Origin: DATGIQ01 sp035295665 | Lineage (GTDB): Bacteria; Planctomycetota; Planctomycetia; Gemmatales; Gemmataceae | NCBI GenBank assembly: GCA_035295665.1 | Contig: DATGIQ010000632.1 | Span: forward strand, 1 to 22,527 | DNA: 22,527 nucleotides | Reading direction: 5' to 3' | Shown: positions 15,909-22,527 of the stretch, piece by piece | Position numbering within the stretch: the stretch's first letter is position 1 | Layout of the letters: the number at the start of each line of letters is the position of its first letter | The notes under the pieces: generated by a model | What the model was told of the DNA's origin: nothing | Databases searched by the model: none | What the model saw: the letters and a program-made list of their open reading frames with translations, nothing else | Made by a program: the position numbers and the translations under genes

Positions 15909-16583
15909 ATGCAGATTGTCTTGCCGGAAATCCTCGAGGAGGTCTGCGGTTTCTCGCCGCTGATTAGCGGTTGTGCCTTTGTCCTGGGCGTTCTGTTATG
16001 GCTGCTGGGCTGGCGCGGTCATCGGTTTTGGATTGTGCTCATCGCAACCATTGTGGCCGGGGTGCTTGGACTTTCCTTCGGTCCGATTTACACGACCCAG
16101 CCGATGCTCGTCGGCTTGTTGCTGGCCGTATCCGCGGGAGCGGTTGCGTTGGCGCTGGTTCGCCTGATCGCCTTTGCTGCGGGAAGTGCGGCGGCGGTCC
16201 TTGCGGTGCACTTCCTGGCGCCGCAATGGCAACAGCCAATTTTGGCCGCTTTGGCAGGCGGTTTATTTGGCTTGGTGCTGTTCCGACTCTGGACCATGGC
16301 GCTCACCAGTACGGCGGGAACGGTAGTGTTGACCTATTCCACTTTGTGTTTGCTCAATCGCTTTGCTAAGGTGGATGTGGTTGCCTTGGCCGAGAGGCAG
16401 CGGCTGGCTCTCAACGCGGTCTGTGGTGGGGTTGCCCTCTTGGGTTTGATCGGACAGCTCGTTCTGGATCGGCGCCGCCCGCGCCGCCGTGCCGCCGAGC
16501 ATAGCGAGAAGGCTCCCCCTCCCCCTCCCGCCCAGCGACGCTGGTGGAGCCGAGCTGAGCAGCTCTACCGCAAGGCCGGGTAA
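15909..16583 (+). CDS. multi-pass membrane protein, DUF4203-like
   Basis: Function unknown. The 224-residue product has about seven hydrophobic segments (roughly 16-35, 40-59, 65-103 as two, 110-146 as two, and 163-185), then a basic, Pro-rich cytoplasmic tail (DRRRPRRRAAEHSEKAPPPPP). The pattern of short Gly-rich helices resembles the DUF4203/TMEM198 type, a tentative match. The ATG at 15909 has GGGGG about seven bases upstream; an ATG at 15864 would add 15 polar residues. A small membrane protein and a Nif3-family gene follow on the same strand within 300 bases, possibly as one transcript. Confidence 0.82.
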   Translation: MQIVLPEILEEVCGFSPLISGCAFVLGVLLWLLGWRGHRFWIVLIATIVAGVLGLSFGPIYTTQPMLVGLLLAVSAGAVALALVRLIAFAAGSAAAVLAVHFLAPQWQQPILAALAGGLFGLVLFRLWTMALTSTAGTVVLTYSTLCLLNRFAKVDVVALAERQRLALNAVCGGVALLGLIGQLVLDRRRPRRRAAEHSEKAPPPPPAQRRWWSRAEQLYRKAG

Positions 16584-16601
16584 AATGCGGTTTTCGTTTT
16601 G

Positions 16602-16808
16602 ATGATCATCATGTGGCGACAAGTTCTTCGTTGGTTGGCTCCCCTCTTGGTGGCCGGCATTTGCTGCCTCCCCAGTGCCTATGCCCAGCGGTACAATGTC
16701 CCCTCCGAGCCGGAGGGTGGACGCACGCCGGCGTTGCCCTATACCGTGGCCTTCGCCTCCACGCTCCTCCTGCTGGTCATCCTGTGCACGCCCAGTCGGA
16801 AACAGTGA
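16602..16808 (+). CDS. small membrane protein with signal peptide, about 68 residues
   Basis: No family recognised. The product has a signal-peptide-like start (WLAPLLVAGICCLPSAYA, probable cleavage before QRYNVP), a short Pro-rich middle and a second hydrophobic segment (LPYTVAFASTLLLLVILC) with a basic end (TPSRKQ). This would be a small protein anchored by its C-terminal helix with a short loop outside. ATGs at 16602 and 16611 are both possible, and neither has a good ribosome binding site, so translation may depend on coupling to the upstream gene ending 18 bases earlier. The Nif3-family gene starts 42 bases downstream. Confidence 0.68.
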   Translation: MIIMWRQVLRWLAPLLVAGICCLPSAYAQRYNVPSEPEGGRTPALPYTVAFASTLLLLVILCTPSRKQ

Positions 16809-16850
16809 GCCGGCAGCCAACGCGCTCGGGGTGTTGGATGGTTGCAGGCC

Positions 16851-17954
16851 ATGATCACCGTTGCCGCTGCGGTTGAATTTCTGGAACAAGGGACGCCCCT
16901 GGGTCTCGCTGCCGATTGGGACAACGTTGGCCTTCTCTTGGGCGACCCAGCCGCGGAAGTCCAGCGCATCATGACATGTCTCACCGTGACGCCCGCCAGC
17001 GCGGCCGAGGCCATCGAAAAGTCGGCCCAGCTCATTGTCACGCATCACCCCATACTGTTCCGCCCGGTGAAACGTCTTACCAGTGCTACCACCGAAGGGC
17101 GAATGGTCCTTGCCCTGGCCCGCGCCGGCGTGGCGGTGTTCAGTCCGCACACGGCATTCGACAACGCCGGGGGCGGCATCAATGAACTGTTGGCCAGCCG
17201 TTTCGAGTTACGAGACGTGGCTCCCCTGCGCCGCCGCACTGGTCCCCGTGAATGCAAGCTGGTGGTCTTCGTTCCGGACACCGATCTGGCGCGGGTGTCC
17301 GATGCGCTTTTCGCCGCCGGCGCGGGAAACATTGGCCAATACAGCCAGTGCAGTTTTCGACTGGCGGGCACAGGTACCTTTTTCGGCTCCGAGGCGACTC
17401 AGCCCAGTGTGGGTCAGAAAGGAAGACGCGAAGAAGTCCGCGAATGGCGTTTGGAAGCCATCTGTCCGGAAGGTGCCGTGGAGCGCGCTGTCGCCGCCAT
17501 GCGCCGGGCTCATTCCTACGAGGAACCGGCATACGATGTTTACCCTCTCCAGCCCAAATCCTCCGCGGATGGCGAAGGCCGAATTGGTAGGCTTCCCCGG
17601 CCGACGCGTCTGGGCGAACTGGGACAGAGGGCCAAGGCGCTGCTCAAGAGCCAGGGATTGGGGTTGGTCGGAGATCCGGACAAGCTGATGGAGAAGGTGG
17701 CTATCGCGTGCGGTGCCGGTGGCGAATTCCTCGGCGATGCTGTTCGTGCCCAGGCAGATGTCTTTATCACGGGCGAAGTTCGATTTCATGATGCGCTGTC
17801 CGCCCAGGCCAAGGGCTTGGCGCTGCTGCTCCCGGGACACTACGCTACCGAGCGGCTGGGAGTCGAAGCATTGGCCGAACGCCTCCAGCGACAATGGCCC
17901 GACATCGAAGTTTGGGCCAGCGGACGCGAGCAGGATCCAGTGCATTCGATGTGA
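16851..17954 (+). CDS. Nif3-family dinuclear metal protein (GTP cyclohydrolase I type 2 family)
   Basis: This is a 367-residue member of the Nif3/YbgI family, ring-forming proteins with a two-metal site whose substrate is still debated. Metal ligands are visible: H65-H66 (IVTHHPILF), D104 (AFDNAGGGINE), and H330 and E334 (LLPGHYATERLG). DWDNVGLLLGDP near the start and ADVFITGEVRFHDAL near the end are family signatures. The length exceeds that of E. coli YbgI because a PII/CutA-like insert (about 130-240, with the AHSYEEPAYDVYPL motif) sits between the halves, as in many bacterial members. The ATG at 16851 is used; a TTG at 16842 is possible. Confidence 0.94.
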   Translation: MITVAAAVEFLEQGTPLGLAADWDNVGLLLGDPAAEVQRIMTCLTVTPASAAEAIEKSAQLIVTHHPILFRPVKRLTSATTEGRMVLALARAGVAVFSPHTAFDNAGGGINELLASRFELRDVAPLRRRTGPRECKLVVFVPDTDLARVSDALFAAGAGNIGQYSQCSFRLAGTGTFFGSEATQPSVGQKGRREEVREWRLEAICPEGAVERAVAAMRRAHSYEEPAYDVYPLQPKSSADGEGRIGRLPRPTRLGELGQRAKALLKSQGLGLVGDPDKLMEKVAIACGAGGEFLGDAVRAQADVFITGEVRFHDALSAQAKGLALLLPGHYATERLGVEALAERLQRQWPDIEVWASGREQDPVHSM

Positions 17955-18216
17955 TAAGCTTTCTGCAAGAACGGTGCAGATCGGCTTGTAAATATCACCA
18001 GCCCGACCCAGACGCGAACGCATCTCCCTCAGAATCAGATTTATCTTTAACTCGCCAAATCGACTTGGCTTGTGAATCGGCAAGGCCAGACGATCTGGAT
18101 TTCAGCATCTCCTGGCATTGGAATTGCTAATGAGCAAGCGGCTTCTTCGATATACGCGCGGTTCCCCTCGCCGCCGCAAGAAGTGGCGGATCAATTGACG
18201 GACAAGGAGATGGTCC

Positions 18217-18423
18217 ATGAAGCGGTACTGGCAGTTCTGCCTGGCTTTCCCTATGGTGTTTGTTGTCCTGTGCGTTCTGGCGCGTGCCGGCTGGTCCGAA
18301 GTCAGTGACGGTAGGAAGCCGGCGTCCTCCCAAGAAACTCAGGATCCTCTGGTCGGCTCGTCGGCCTTGCGCTGGCGGCAGGGACTTCCCAACCACTGGC
18401 GGGCCTGCGTGCTTCAGCACTAA
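18217..18423 (+). CDS. small predicted secreted protein, 68 residues
   Basis: No family recognised. The ATG at 18217 is well supported by AAGGAG about eight bases upstream. The N-terminus is a signal-peptide or anchor segment (FCLAFPMVFVVLCVLARAG after the basic MKRYWQ), followed by a polar stretch (SEVSDGRKPASSQETQDP) and a basic end (WRQGLPNHWRACVLQH). A long palindrome (18456-18503) and an intrinsic terminator (18515-18535) follow, so it is probably a single-gene transcript. It starts 262 bases after the Nif3-family gene, and I see no other gene in that gap. Confidence 0.6.
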   Translation: MKRYWQFCLAFPMVFVVLCVLARAGWSEVSDGRKPASSQETQDPLVGSSALRWRQGLPNHWRACVLQH

Positions 18424-18455
18424 TGCTCCATCGTGGCAAAGGATTCGGAAGGAGT

Positions 18456-18503
18456 AGCCCCGACCGTCAGGGAGGGTAACTTGCCTTCCCTGACGGTCGG
18501 GCT
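18456..18503. repeat. long perfect-stem palindrome
   Basis: This is an inverted repeat with 20-base arms (18456-18475 and 18484-18503) around an 8-base loop. The arms pair completely apart from one single-base bulge on each side; the core is CGACCGTCAGGGA with its complement. No T-tract follows directly. The sequence differs from the copy A/B palindromes, so it would be a second type of dispersed repeat if found elsewhere in the genome. A copy elsewhere was not seen in this window. Confidence 0.7.
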
Positions 18504-18514
18504 GGTCAGTCTGC

Positions 18515-18535
18515 GACGCCACTTGGGCGTCTTTT
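18515..18535 (+). terminator. intrinsic transcription terminator
   Basis: A GC-rich 6-base-pair stem (GACGCC/GGCGTC) with the 5-base loop ACTTG is followed directly by TTTT. It lies 92 bases past the stop of the small gene ending at 18423 and just before the ribosome binding site of the next small gene, so it would end transcription from the former. The stem is short but the T-run is well placed. Confidence 0.55.
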
Positions 18536-18556
18536 CAAAATGGAAGGAGCCGCAAG

Positions 18557-18733
18557 ATGACACGTTCGGATTCCCGAGACGATAGCATGGGCGCATGGGA
18601 GCATTCGAGCCCGAACCATGTTGTCCCTACGCCGAATCGTCCCTGCTCCTGTCTGGATGGAGCCGACGATGGCCCGGAATGCACCATCCCAGGCTGGGAC
18701 AATTTGTGGGTGGATCTCGGCGGCGAGGGGTGA
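18557..18733 (+). CDS. small hypothetical protein, 58 residues
   Basis: No family recognised. The ATG at 18557 has a strong ribosome binding site (AAGGAG eight bases upstream), the main reason to call it. The product is hydrophilic and acidic, starting MTRSDSRDDSMGAWEHSS, with three Cys (PCSCLDG and PECTIPG) and an acidic, Trp-containing end (WDNLWVDLGGEG). There is no signal peptide or membrane segment. Its stop is 12 bases from the stop of the convergent small membrane protein gene. The terminator just upstream implies its own promoter between 18536 and 18550, which is hardly room enough, so it may be transcribed by read-through or may not be a real gene. Confidence 0.45.
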   Translation: MTRSDSRDDSMGAWEHSSPNHVVPTPNRPCSCLDGADDGPECTIPGWDNLWVDLGGEG

Positions 18734-18745
18734 TTCTGAGGCAGC

Positions 18746-18937
18746 TCACGCCCGCACCCTACGTGCTAGCCAGCGGCGGAGGTCCCGCACCGCCGCATAC
18801 GCCCCGTACAGGGTCAACAACAGGGCGACCCCGGTGACGCCGAAGGCGATGCCGTGCTCCATGGGTCCGGTCGGAAATGGCTGACCCATGATCTCGATCT
18901 GTAGGAACGCTTCGGTGTGATGGCCAAAAAGTATCAT
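18746..18937 (-). CDS. small membrane protein at the end of a cobalamin operon, 63 residues
   Basis: No family recognised. The ATG at 18937 follows AAAGGAG by eight bases, and the gene starts 14 bases after the cobO stop, so it is almost surely the last gene of that operon. The N-terminal half is polar with a His pair (ILFGHHTEAFLQIEIMG) and PMEHG; a single hydrophobic helix follows (IAFGVTGVALLLTLYGAYAAV) and then a basic end (RDLRRWLARRVRA). The His-containing face and its place beside cobalamin genes suggest a part in metal uptake, by analogy with small cobalt-transporter subunits such as CbtB or CbiN. It does not show their motifs clearly. Confidence 0.72.
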   Translation of the reverse strand: MILFGHHTEAFLQIEIMGQPFPTGPMEHGIAFGVTGVALLLTLYGAYAAVRDLRRWLARRVRA

Positions 18938-18951
18938 CGGCAGAACTCCTT

Positions 18952-19506
18952 TCAAAACTCGATGCCTTGCTGGGCTTTGACGCCGGCCTTGTAATGGTGC
19001 TTCACAGAGGCGATCTCGGACACCGTGTCCGCCAGCTCCCGAATTTCCGGCGGGGCGCCGCGCCCCGTGAGGACGACATGCAGGGCGGGATCCTTGTGCT
19101 GGAGAAACTCCACCACTTCCTTCGGATCGAGATAGCCCAGTTTCATGACCACGTTGATCTCGTCGAGAATGATCAGGTCGTATCGGTTCGAGGCCAGGGC
19201 TTGTTTGCTGACCTCCCAGATTTCCCGCGTCGTGGCGATATCCTGTTCGCGGTTCTGCGTGATCCAGGTGAAGCCGTCCCCCATCGGGCGCAGCTCGATG
19301 TCGAGCCCAAGGCGGTCTACATGGGTTCGGAGGAGGTCGGCCAGTTTCTTCTCACCGGTCTTCCATTTTCCCTTGATGTACTGCACGATCAAGACACGGA
19401 AACCGTTTCCCAGAGCGCGGAACGCCAGCCCCAGGGCCGAGGTTGTTTTCCCTTTGCCGTCTCCGGTCACCACCATGATCAAACCGCGCCGTCGTTTGTT
19501 GGCCAT
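18952..19506 (-). CDS. cobO: cob(I)yrinic acid a,c-diamide adenosyltransferase
   Basis: This enzyme (CobO/CobA/BtuR family) transfers the adenosyl group of ATP to the reduced cobalt of corrinoids, a late step in making adenosylcobalamin. The 184-residue length is typical. The P-loop is VTGDGKGKTTSALGLAF (residues 13-29), VLIVQYIKGKWKTGEKK follows, and YDLIILDEINVVMKLGYL matches the family's second signature. The ATG at 19506 has AAAGGA about six bases upstream. The chelatase gene ends 13 bases before it, and the small membrane protein starts 14 bases after it, which indicates one transcription unit. Confidence 0.96.
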   Translation of the reverse strand: MANKRRRGLIMVVTGDGKGKTTSALGLAFRALGNGFRVLIVQYIKGKWKTGEKKLADLLRTHVDRLGLDIELRPMGDGFTWITQNREQDIATTREIWEVSKQALASNRYDLIILDEINVVMKLGYLDPKEVVEFLQHKDPALHVVLTGRGAPPEIRELADTVSEIASVKHHYKAGVKAQQGIEF

Positions 19507-19519
19507 GCGAAATCCTTTC

Positions 19520-21400
19520 TCAGCCCGCGGCAGGCAAACGATGAAAATCGGGCATGGGTCGTCCTAACACTTCTTCCACGCAAAGGCAATTCCCACCCAG
19601 GGCCTGGGCCAGCTCGATTGCTTTGTCGAAGCGGGGCCAACCGGTTTCGGTATTCACCACCAGGAACTGGCTGCCACTGGTCCGCAAAAGCCGGGCCTGG
19701 GCCAGGGCTTCCTGCCAGGGATCGCCCGCAGCGAGTGGGGCATTCGCCTTACCATCGGTCAACAGCACCGTCCAGAAGGACTGCTGAGATCGTCGGCGCC
19801 GGTGGTTATGGATCAGGTGACGGGCGGCCACGAGTCCTTGCGCGAGCGGAGTCGTACCGCCCGCGGCCAGCTCCTCGACCATTCGCCGGGCCGTTGGCAA
19901 ACTCCGCGTGGGTGGCAGCACCCGTTCCGCCGCCGTCCCACGGAAAGCCAGCAAGGCGATCTGATCGCGATGCTGGTACGCCTGCACCAGCAGAGCTAAG
20001 ACCGCGGATTTTGTCTGCCGCATCCGCTTCCAGGCCGCCATCGACCCGCTGGCATCAAGGACGAATAACAACAGACATCCCCCCGGTCCCCGCTGCGGCC
20101 AGCAGCGCACATCGGCGGCGCGGATAACGATCCGTGGATCGGCGCCGAAACCGTTGCGCTCTGCTTGATACGGAGCGGCGGCTCGCAACGTGGCGGCCCA
20201 AGCGACGGCCGAACCACTTCGGTAGTGCACCGACAGCGCGCCGGTGCTCGGCCCCCGCCGCGCTGCCCGGCCTTGCCGCCATCGCCCTTCCACGACCGAA
20301 CCCATTGGCGCCGGCTGAACCCGTGCCGCAAACAGGCCGGCGCTGGGCAGCAGCGTCGAAGCGGGAGGGTGCTTGGCGGTCGATCCGCAGGATTGAGAAG
20401 CGGTCGGCCCTCCATCCTCGATCCCCGGTTCGTGCCCCGGACCTCCGCGGGGCGGCTGGGGCGGCCGGGTCCTTCGGTGGGCGAGGGCCAGCTCCGCAAC
20501 CGCGTCCACGTCGGCGGACTCGACAGCCGTGCGCCCCTGGTAAGCCGCCCAGGCACACGCTGCCTTGCACAGCGTGAGATCGGCACGCAGCCCTTGAACC
20601 CCGGCGGCCAGACAGCGCTCACTCAGATCCCGGACCAATGCATCCGCGATGCGTACCTGGGACAGCAGCGCTTGCGCCCGGACGACGCGCTGAGCCAGGA
20701 CGGCATCTGCATCTGCCCAGGCCGCAACAAAGGCGGTCGGATCGGCTTCGTAAGCCAGACGCCGTTGAATCACTTCGGCCCGGTCTGTCGGTTCGGGCAA
20801 GTCGGACAGATCGACCACCAGGCCGAAGCGGTCGAGCAACTGTGGCCGCAATTCTCCCTCTTCGGGGTTCATCGTACCGATCAGCACGAAACGAGCCGGA
20901 TGGCGGAGCGAGAGGCCTTCACGCTCCACGCAATGCACGCCGCTGGCCGCGGCATCGAGCAGGACATCCACCAGGTGGTCGGCCAGCAGGTTGACCTCAT
21001 CGATATAGAGAATGCCGCGATTGGCCGCCGCAAGGAGGCCCGGTTCGAAGGCGCGTTCCCCGCGCAATGCCTTCTCCAGATGGAGCGCTCCCAGCAGCCG
21101 GTCTTCCGTCGCGCCCAAGGGCAGCTCGATGAGTGGCCACGGCCGGACGGCGATGGCCAGCGGGGCCGGCAAGGGCCAATCGGGAATCTCCTCTGTTGGT
21201 CGCCGCTGGAAGGGGCAGCCGGCCACCACTTCGATCGGCGGCAGCAGCGCCGCCAAGGCACGTACCGCGGTGGATTTGGCCACGCCTTTGGTCCCGCGGA
21301 TGAGCACACCTCCCAGACTGGGCTGGATGACCGCCAGAAGGAGAGCCCGTTTAAGCGTCTCTTGCCCAACAATCGCAGAAAATGGGAAACTCGGCTGCAT
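19520..21400 (-). CDS. fused ChlI-ChlD chelatase subunit, putative cobaltochelatase
   Basis: This 626-residue protein joins an AAA+ motor (ChlI/BchI-like, about 5-330) to a von Willebrand A domain (ChlD-like, about 440-620), the architecture of the family annotated as putative cobaltochelatase subunit (TIGR02442, about 630 residues). It would power cobalt insertion by a CobN-type subunit, which is not in the window. Walker A is GTKGVAKS (36-43), Walker B is LYIDEVN (D134-E135), with MNPEEGELRPQLLDRFGL as the sensor/arginine-finger region. The VWA metal site is DASGS (449-453), a TT pair at about 516-517, and D549. The linker (about 315-430) is Pro/Gly-rich and less acidic than usual. The ATG at 21400 lacks a good ribosome binding site. 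The neighbouring cobO supports a cobalt rather than magnesium role. Confidence 0.92.
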   Translation of the reverse strand: MQPSFPFSAIVGQETLKRALLLAVIQPSLGGVLIRGTKGVAKSTAVRALAALLPPIEVVAGCPFQRRPTEEIPDWPLPAPLAIAVRPWPLIELPLGATEDRLLGALHLEKALRGERAFEPGLLAAANRGILYIDEVNLLADHLVDVLLDAAASGVHCVEREGLSLRHPARFVLIGTMNPEEGELRPQLLDRFGLVVDLSDLPEPTDRAEVIQRRLAYEADPTAFVAAWADADAVLAQRVVRAQALLSQVRIADALVRDLSERCLAAGVQGLRADLTLCKAACAWAAYQGRTAVESADVDAVAELALAHRRTRPPQPPRGGPGHEPGIEDGGPTASQSCGSTAKHPPASTLLPSAGLFAARVQPAPMGSVVEGRWRQGRAARRGPSTGALSVHYRSGSAVAWAATLRAAAPYQAERNGFGADPRIVIRAADVRCWPQRGPGGCLLLFVLDASGSMAAWKRMRQTKSAVLALLVQAYQHRDQIALLAFRGTAAERVLPPTRSLPTARRMVEELAAGGTTPLAQGLVAARHLIHNHRRRRSQQSFWTVLLTDGKANAPLAAGDPWQEALAQARLLRTSGSQFLVVNTETGWPRFDKAIELAQALGGNCLCVEEVLGRPMPDFHRLPAAG

Positions 21401-21451
21401 AGCATTGTGGGGTCGTGGCCCGGTTCTGGAATGGACGTAGGCGAAATCCGT

Positions 21452-21509
21452 ACAAGCCTGCTGCGTAAGCGAAGGACCGCAGCACCCTTCGCTCGTGCGT
21501 CAGGCTTGT
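21452..21509. repeat. dispersed palindromic repeat, copy B
   Basis: This inverted repeat has 24-base arms (21452-21475 and 21486-21509) around a 10-base loop. The arms end in ACAAGCCTG and CAGGCTTGT and share the GCGAAGG/CCTTCGC core, with about five mismatched pairs between. It matches copy A at 2159-2216 in outer ends, core and overall length (58 bases each). It lies in the 161-base gap between the DUF72 gene and the chelatase gene, so it is also placed where a transcript end could form. Confidence 0.75.
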
Positions 21510-21561
21510 CAACTGTCCCATCAGGCTCGCGGATTTAATATGCGAAAGCCAACCCAGTTCG

Positions 21562-22365
21562 TCAAACCGACTGCGCCGCGTCCAGCTTGGCGAGCAGCTC
21601 CCGAATCGTCTCCGGGGCATAGCCGGCAAAATGGTTGTTGGCGAAGGCCAGCACCGGAACGCGCTCGCTGAGCCAACGAATCGCCTGGGCATCGCTGTCG
21701 AGCTGTTCGCTCCGATCGATCACCGTGTGGTCCAGCTTCTCGGTGCGCTTGTCGACCTCGGCACGATCGCCCAGGAGGCGAACATAGGCGAACGGCCCGG
21801 TCAGGACATCCAGCTTCTGTAGCAGGCTCCACGGCGAGGGAACCCATGCCTGGTCGGCCAAGGCCCAAGTTGCTCCGTGGGTACGCAAACAGGCGACGAA
21901 CTTGGCCGTCATCCAGTTTTTATTCCGCACCTCCACGGCTACAGGGACATCCTTGGGCCACTCCGCAAGGAACGGGTCGAGACGTTGCAGAAAATCGTCG
22001 AGACTGGCGAAGGCTTGCTTGTTGAAGTAACCGAATTGCAACAGGCAACACAGGAGCTTGCTTTCCAGGACGCGGGCTGCGGTGAGAAACGTATTCAGCT
22101 CTTTGCGACAATCCGCCAGGATTTTTTCATGGGTGATCACCTGGGGGACTTTCAAACTGAAGCCGAAGGAAGGCGGCGTTCTTTCGTCCCAGCCTTCGAC
22201 GGTCTTGCGGCTGGGGGAGTGATAGAAGGTGCTATCCACCTCCACCACGGGGAAACGCTCAGCGTAGAAGGTGAGGTATTCACCGGCTGGTAGTTCTTTC
22301 GGATAGAAAACATCGGACCAATCCTGGTACGACCAGCCACACGTTCCTATACGGATCGGGTGCAT
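21562..22365 (-). CDS. DUF72 (YecE-like) protein
   Basis: This is a 267-residue TIM-barrel protein of unknown function. Family signatures are IRIGTCGWSYQDWSDVFYP, YLTFYAERFPVVEVDSTFY, FGFSLKVPQVITHEK, VAVEVRNKNWM, FAYVRLLGDR and VLAFANNHFAGYAP. Length and start fit the family; the ATG at 22365 has GAGGG about seven bases upstream. A longer version from 22446 (TTG) would add an unconserved tail. It is separated from the chelatase operon by copy B of the palindromic repeat and is probably transcribed separately. No link to cobalamin is known for this family. Confidence 0.95.
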   Translation of the reverse strand: MHPIRIGTCGWSYQDWSDVFYPKELPAGEYLTFYAERFPVVEVDSTFYHSPSRKTVEGWDERTPPSFGFSLKVPQVITHEKILADCRKELNTFLTAARVLESKLLCCLLQFGYFNKQAFASLDDFLQRLDPFLAEWPKDVPVAVEVRNKNWMTAKFVACLRTHGATWALADQAWVPSPWSLLQKLDVLTGPFAYVRLLGDRAEVDKRTEKLDHTVIDRSEQLDSDAQAIRWLSERVPVLAFANNHFAGYAPETIRELLAKLDAAQSV

Positions 22366-22473
22366 CGTTCGGCCCTCGGCGATTGGATCAACCGGTGCGG
22401 CAGACTGGTGCTGGAAGATTCCGCACGAGGATATAGTATGATGCAATCACACCTGCTCGTAGAGAGAGGAAGA

Positions 22474-22527
22474 ATGAAAACCACGTGCCGTCTCCGGAAT
22501 CTGCTTACCAAGCCCGGTCTTATCCGC
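22474..22527 (+). CDS. start of a gene running off the right edge
   Basis: An ATG at 22474 preceded by GAGAGGAAGA opens a frame that is still open at the end of the window (18 codons, MKTTCRLRNLLTKPGLIR). The basic start could be the beginning of a signal peptide or a plain N-terminus. The purine-rich ribosome binding site and the divergent position next to the DUF72 gene are the only support. TATGAT at 22437-22442 could be its -10. Confidence 0.4.
   Translation, partial: MKTTCRLRNLLTKPGLIR

Noticed and set aside
15721..15963. 80-codon open frame at the start of the membrane protein gene
   Set aside because: No ribosome binding site, no hydrophobic or conserved segment, and it overlaps the better-supported gene at 15909.
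16263..17150. 295-codon open frame on the minus strand
   Set aside because: It covers parts of three well-supported plus-strand genes and has no recognisable motif.
17962..17980. Hairpin TCTGCA/TGCAGA after the Nif3-family gene
   Set aside because: The stem is only 6 base pairs with no T-tract, so it is not called as a terminator.
18967..20127. 386-codon open frame on the plus strand
   Set aside because: It is antisense to cobO and the chelatase gene, and its translation has no family resemblance.
20165..21538. 457-codon open frame on the plus strand
   Set aside because: It lies antisense to the ChlI-ChlD gene, whose protein has clear Walker and VWA motifs. The plus-strand translation is low-complexity Arg/Gly/Pro with no domain, typical of GC-rich shadow frames.
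21401..21561. Cobalamin riboswitch upstream of the chelatase-cobO operon
   Set aside because: The gap is 161 bases, 58 of them taken by the palindromic repeat, and I see no B12-box-like sequence.

Overview
The window looks like part of a GC-rich planctomycete chromosome, most likely from the Gemmatales/Gemmataceae side. Three things point there. Two predicted secreted proteins carry the planctomycete N-terminal LExR-LL motif (LEERALLS, LESRRLLN). Three ECF-type sigma factors lie within 6 kb, two of them next to Ser/Thr kinase genes or remains. One kinase remnant is followed by WD40 repeats. Dispersed palindromic repeats are also present. The placement rests on motif recognition, not on a database search.

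Layout, left to right. (1) 1-1845, minus: an S53 (sedolisin-type) serine-carboxyl peptidase running off the left edge, with all catalytic residues but no visible activation propeptide. (2) 2330-3699: two divergent ECF sigma genes. The plus-strand one is followed by a decayed Ser/Thr kinase-WD40 gene (3734-4832) with three lesions and an in-frame palindromic insertion. (3) 4888-9096, minus: a compact three-gene unit of a LExR-motif protein with one membrane segment, an ECF sigma factor and a kinase-TPR protein with altered HRD and DFG motifs. A candidate promoter lies upstream. (4) 9290-11451: a class-V PLP enzyme diverging from a hydroxypyruvate-isomerase-like TIM barrel. (5) 11500-13469, minus: a GAF-SpoIIE (PP2C-type) phosphatase followed by the 5-oxoprolinase subunit pxpA. 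(6) 13857-15571: a 61-residue Cys-rich secreted peptide, then a minus-strand pair of soluble histidine kinase and ANTAR response regulator. (7) 15909-17954, plus: two membrane proteins and a Nif3-family metal protein. (8) 18217-18733: two short genes separated by a long palindrome and an intrinsic terminator. (9) 18746-21400, minus: a cobalt/magnesium-chelatase-like ChlI-ChlD fusion, the cobalamin adenosyltransferase cobO and a 63-residue membrane protein, read as a cobalamin operon. (10) 21562-22365, minus: a DUF72 (YecE) protein, and a gene start at the right edge.

Most genes are ordinary housekeeping or signalling genes. The parts that deserve attention are the sigma/kinase/membrane-protein operon with its possible self-regulated promoter, the eroded sister sigma-kinase locus beside it, the palindromic element inserted into a kinase reading frame, two related dispersed palindromes (2159-2216 and 21452-21509) plus a third type (18456-18503), and several small genes with strong ribosome binding sites. 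I found no rRNA, tRNA, CRISPR array, insertion sequence or phage genes.
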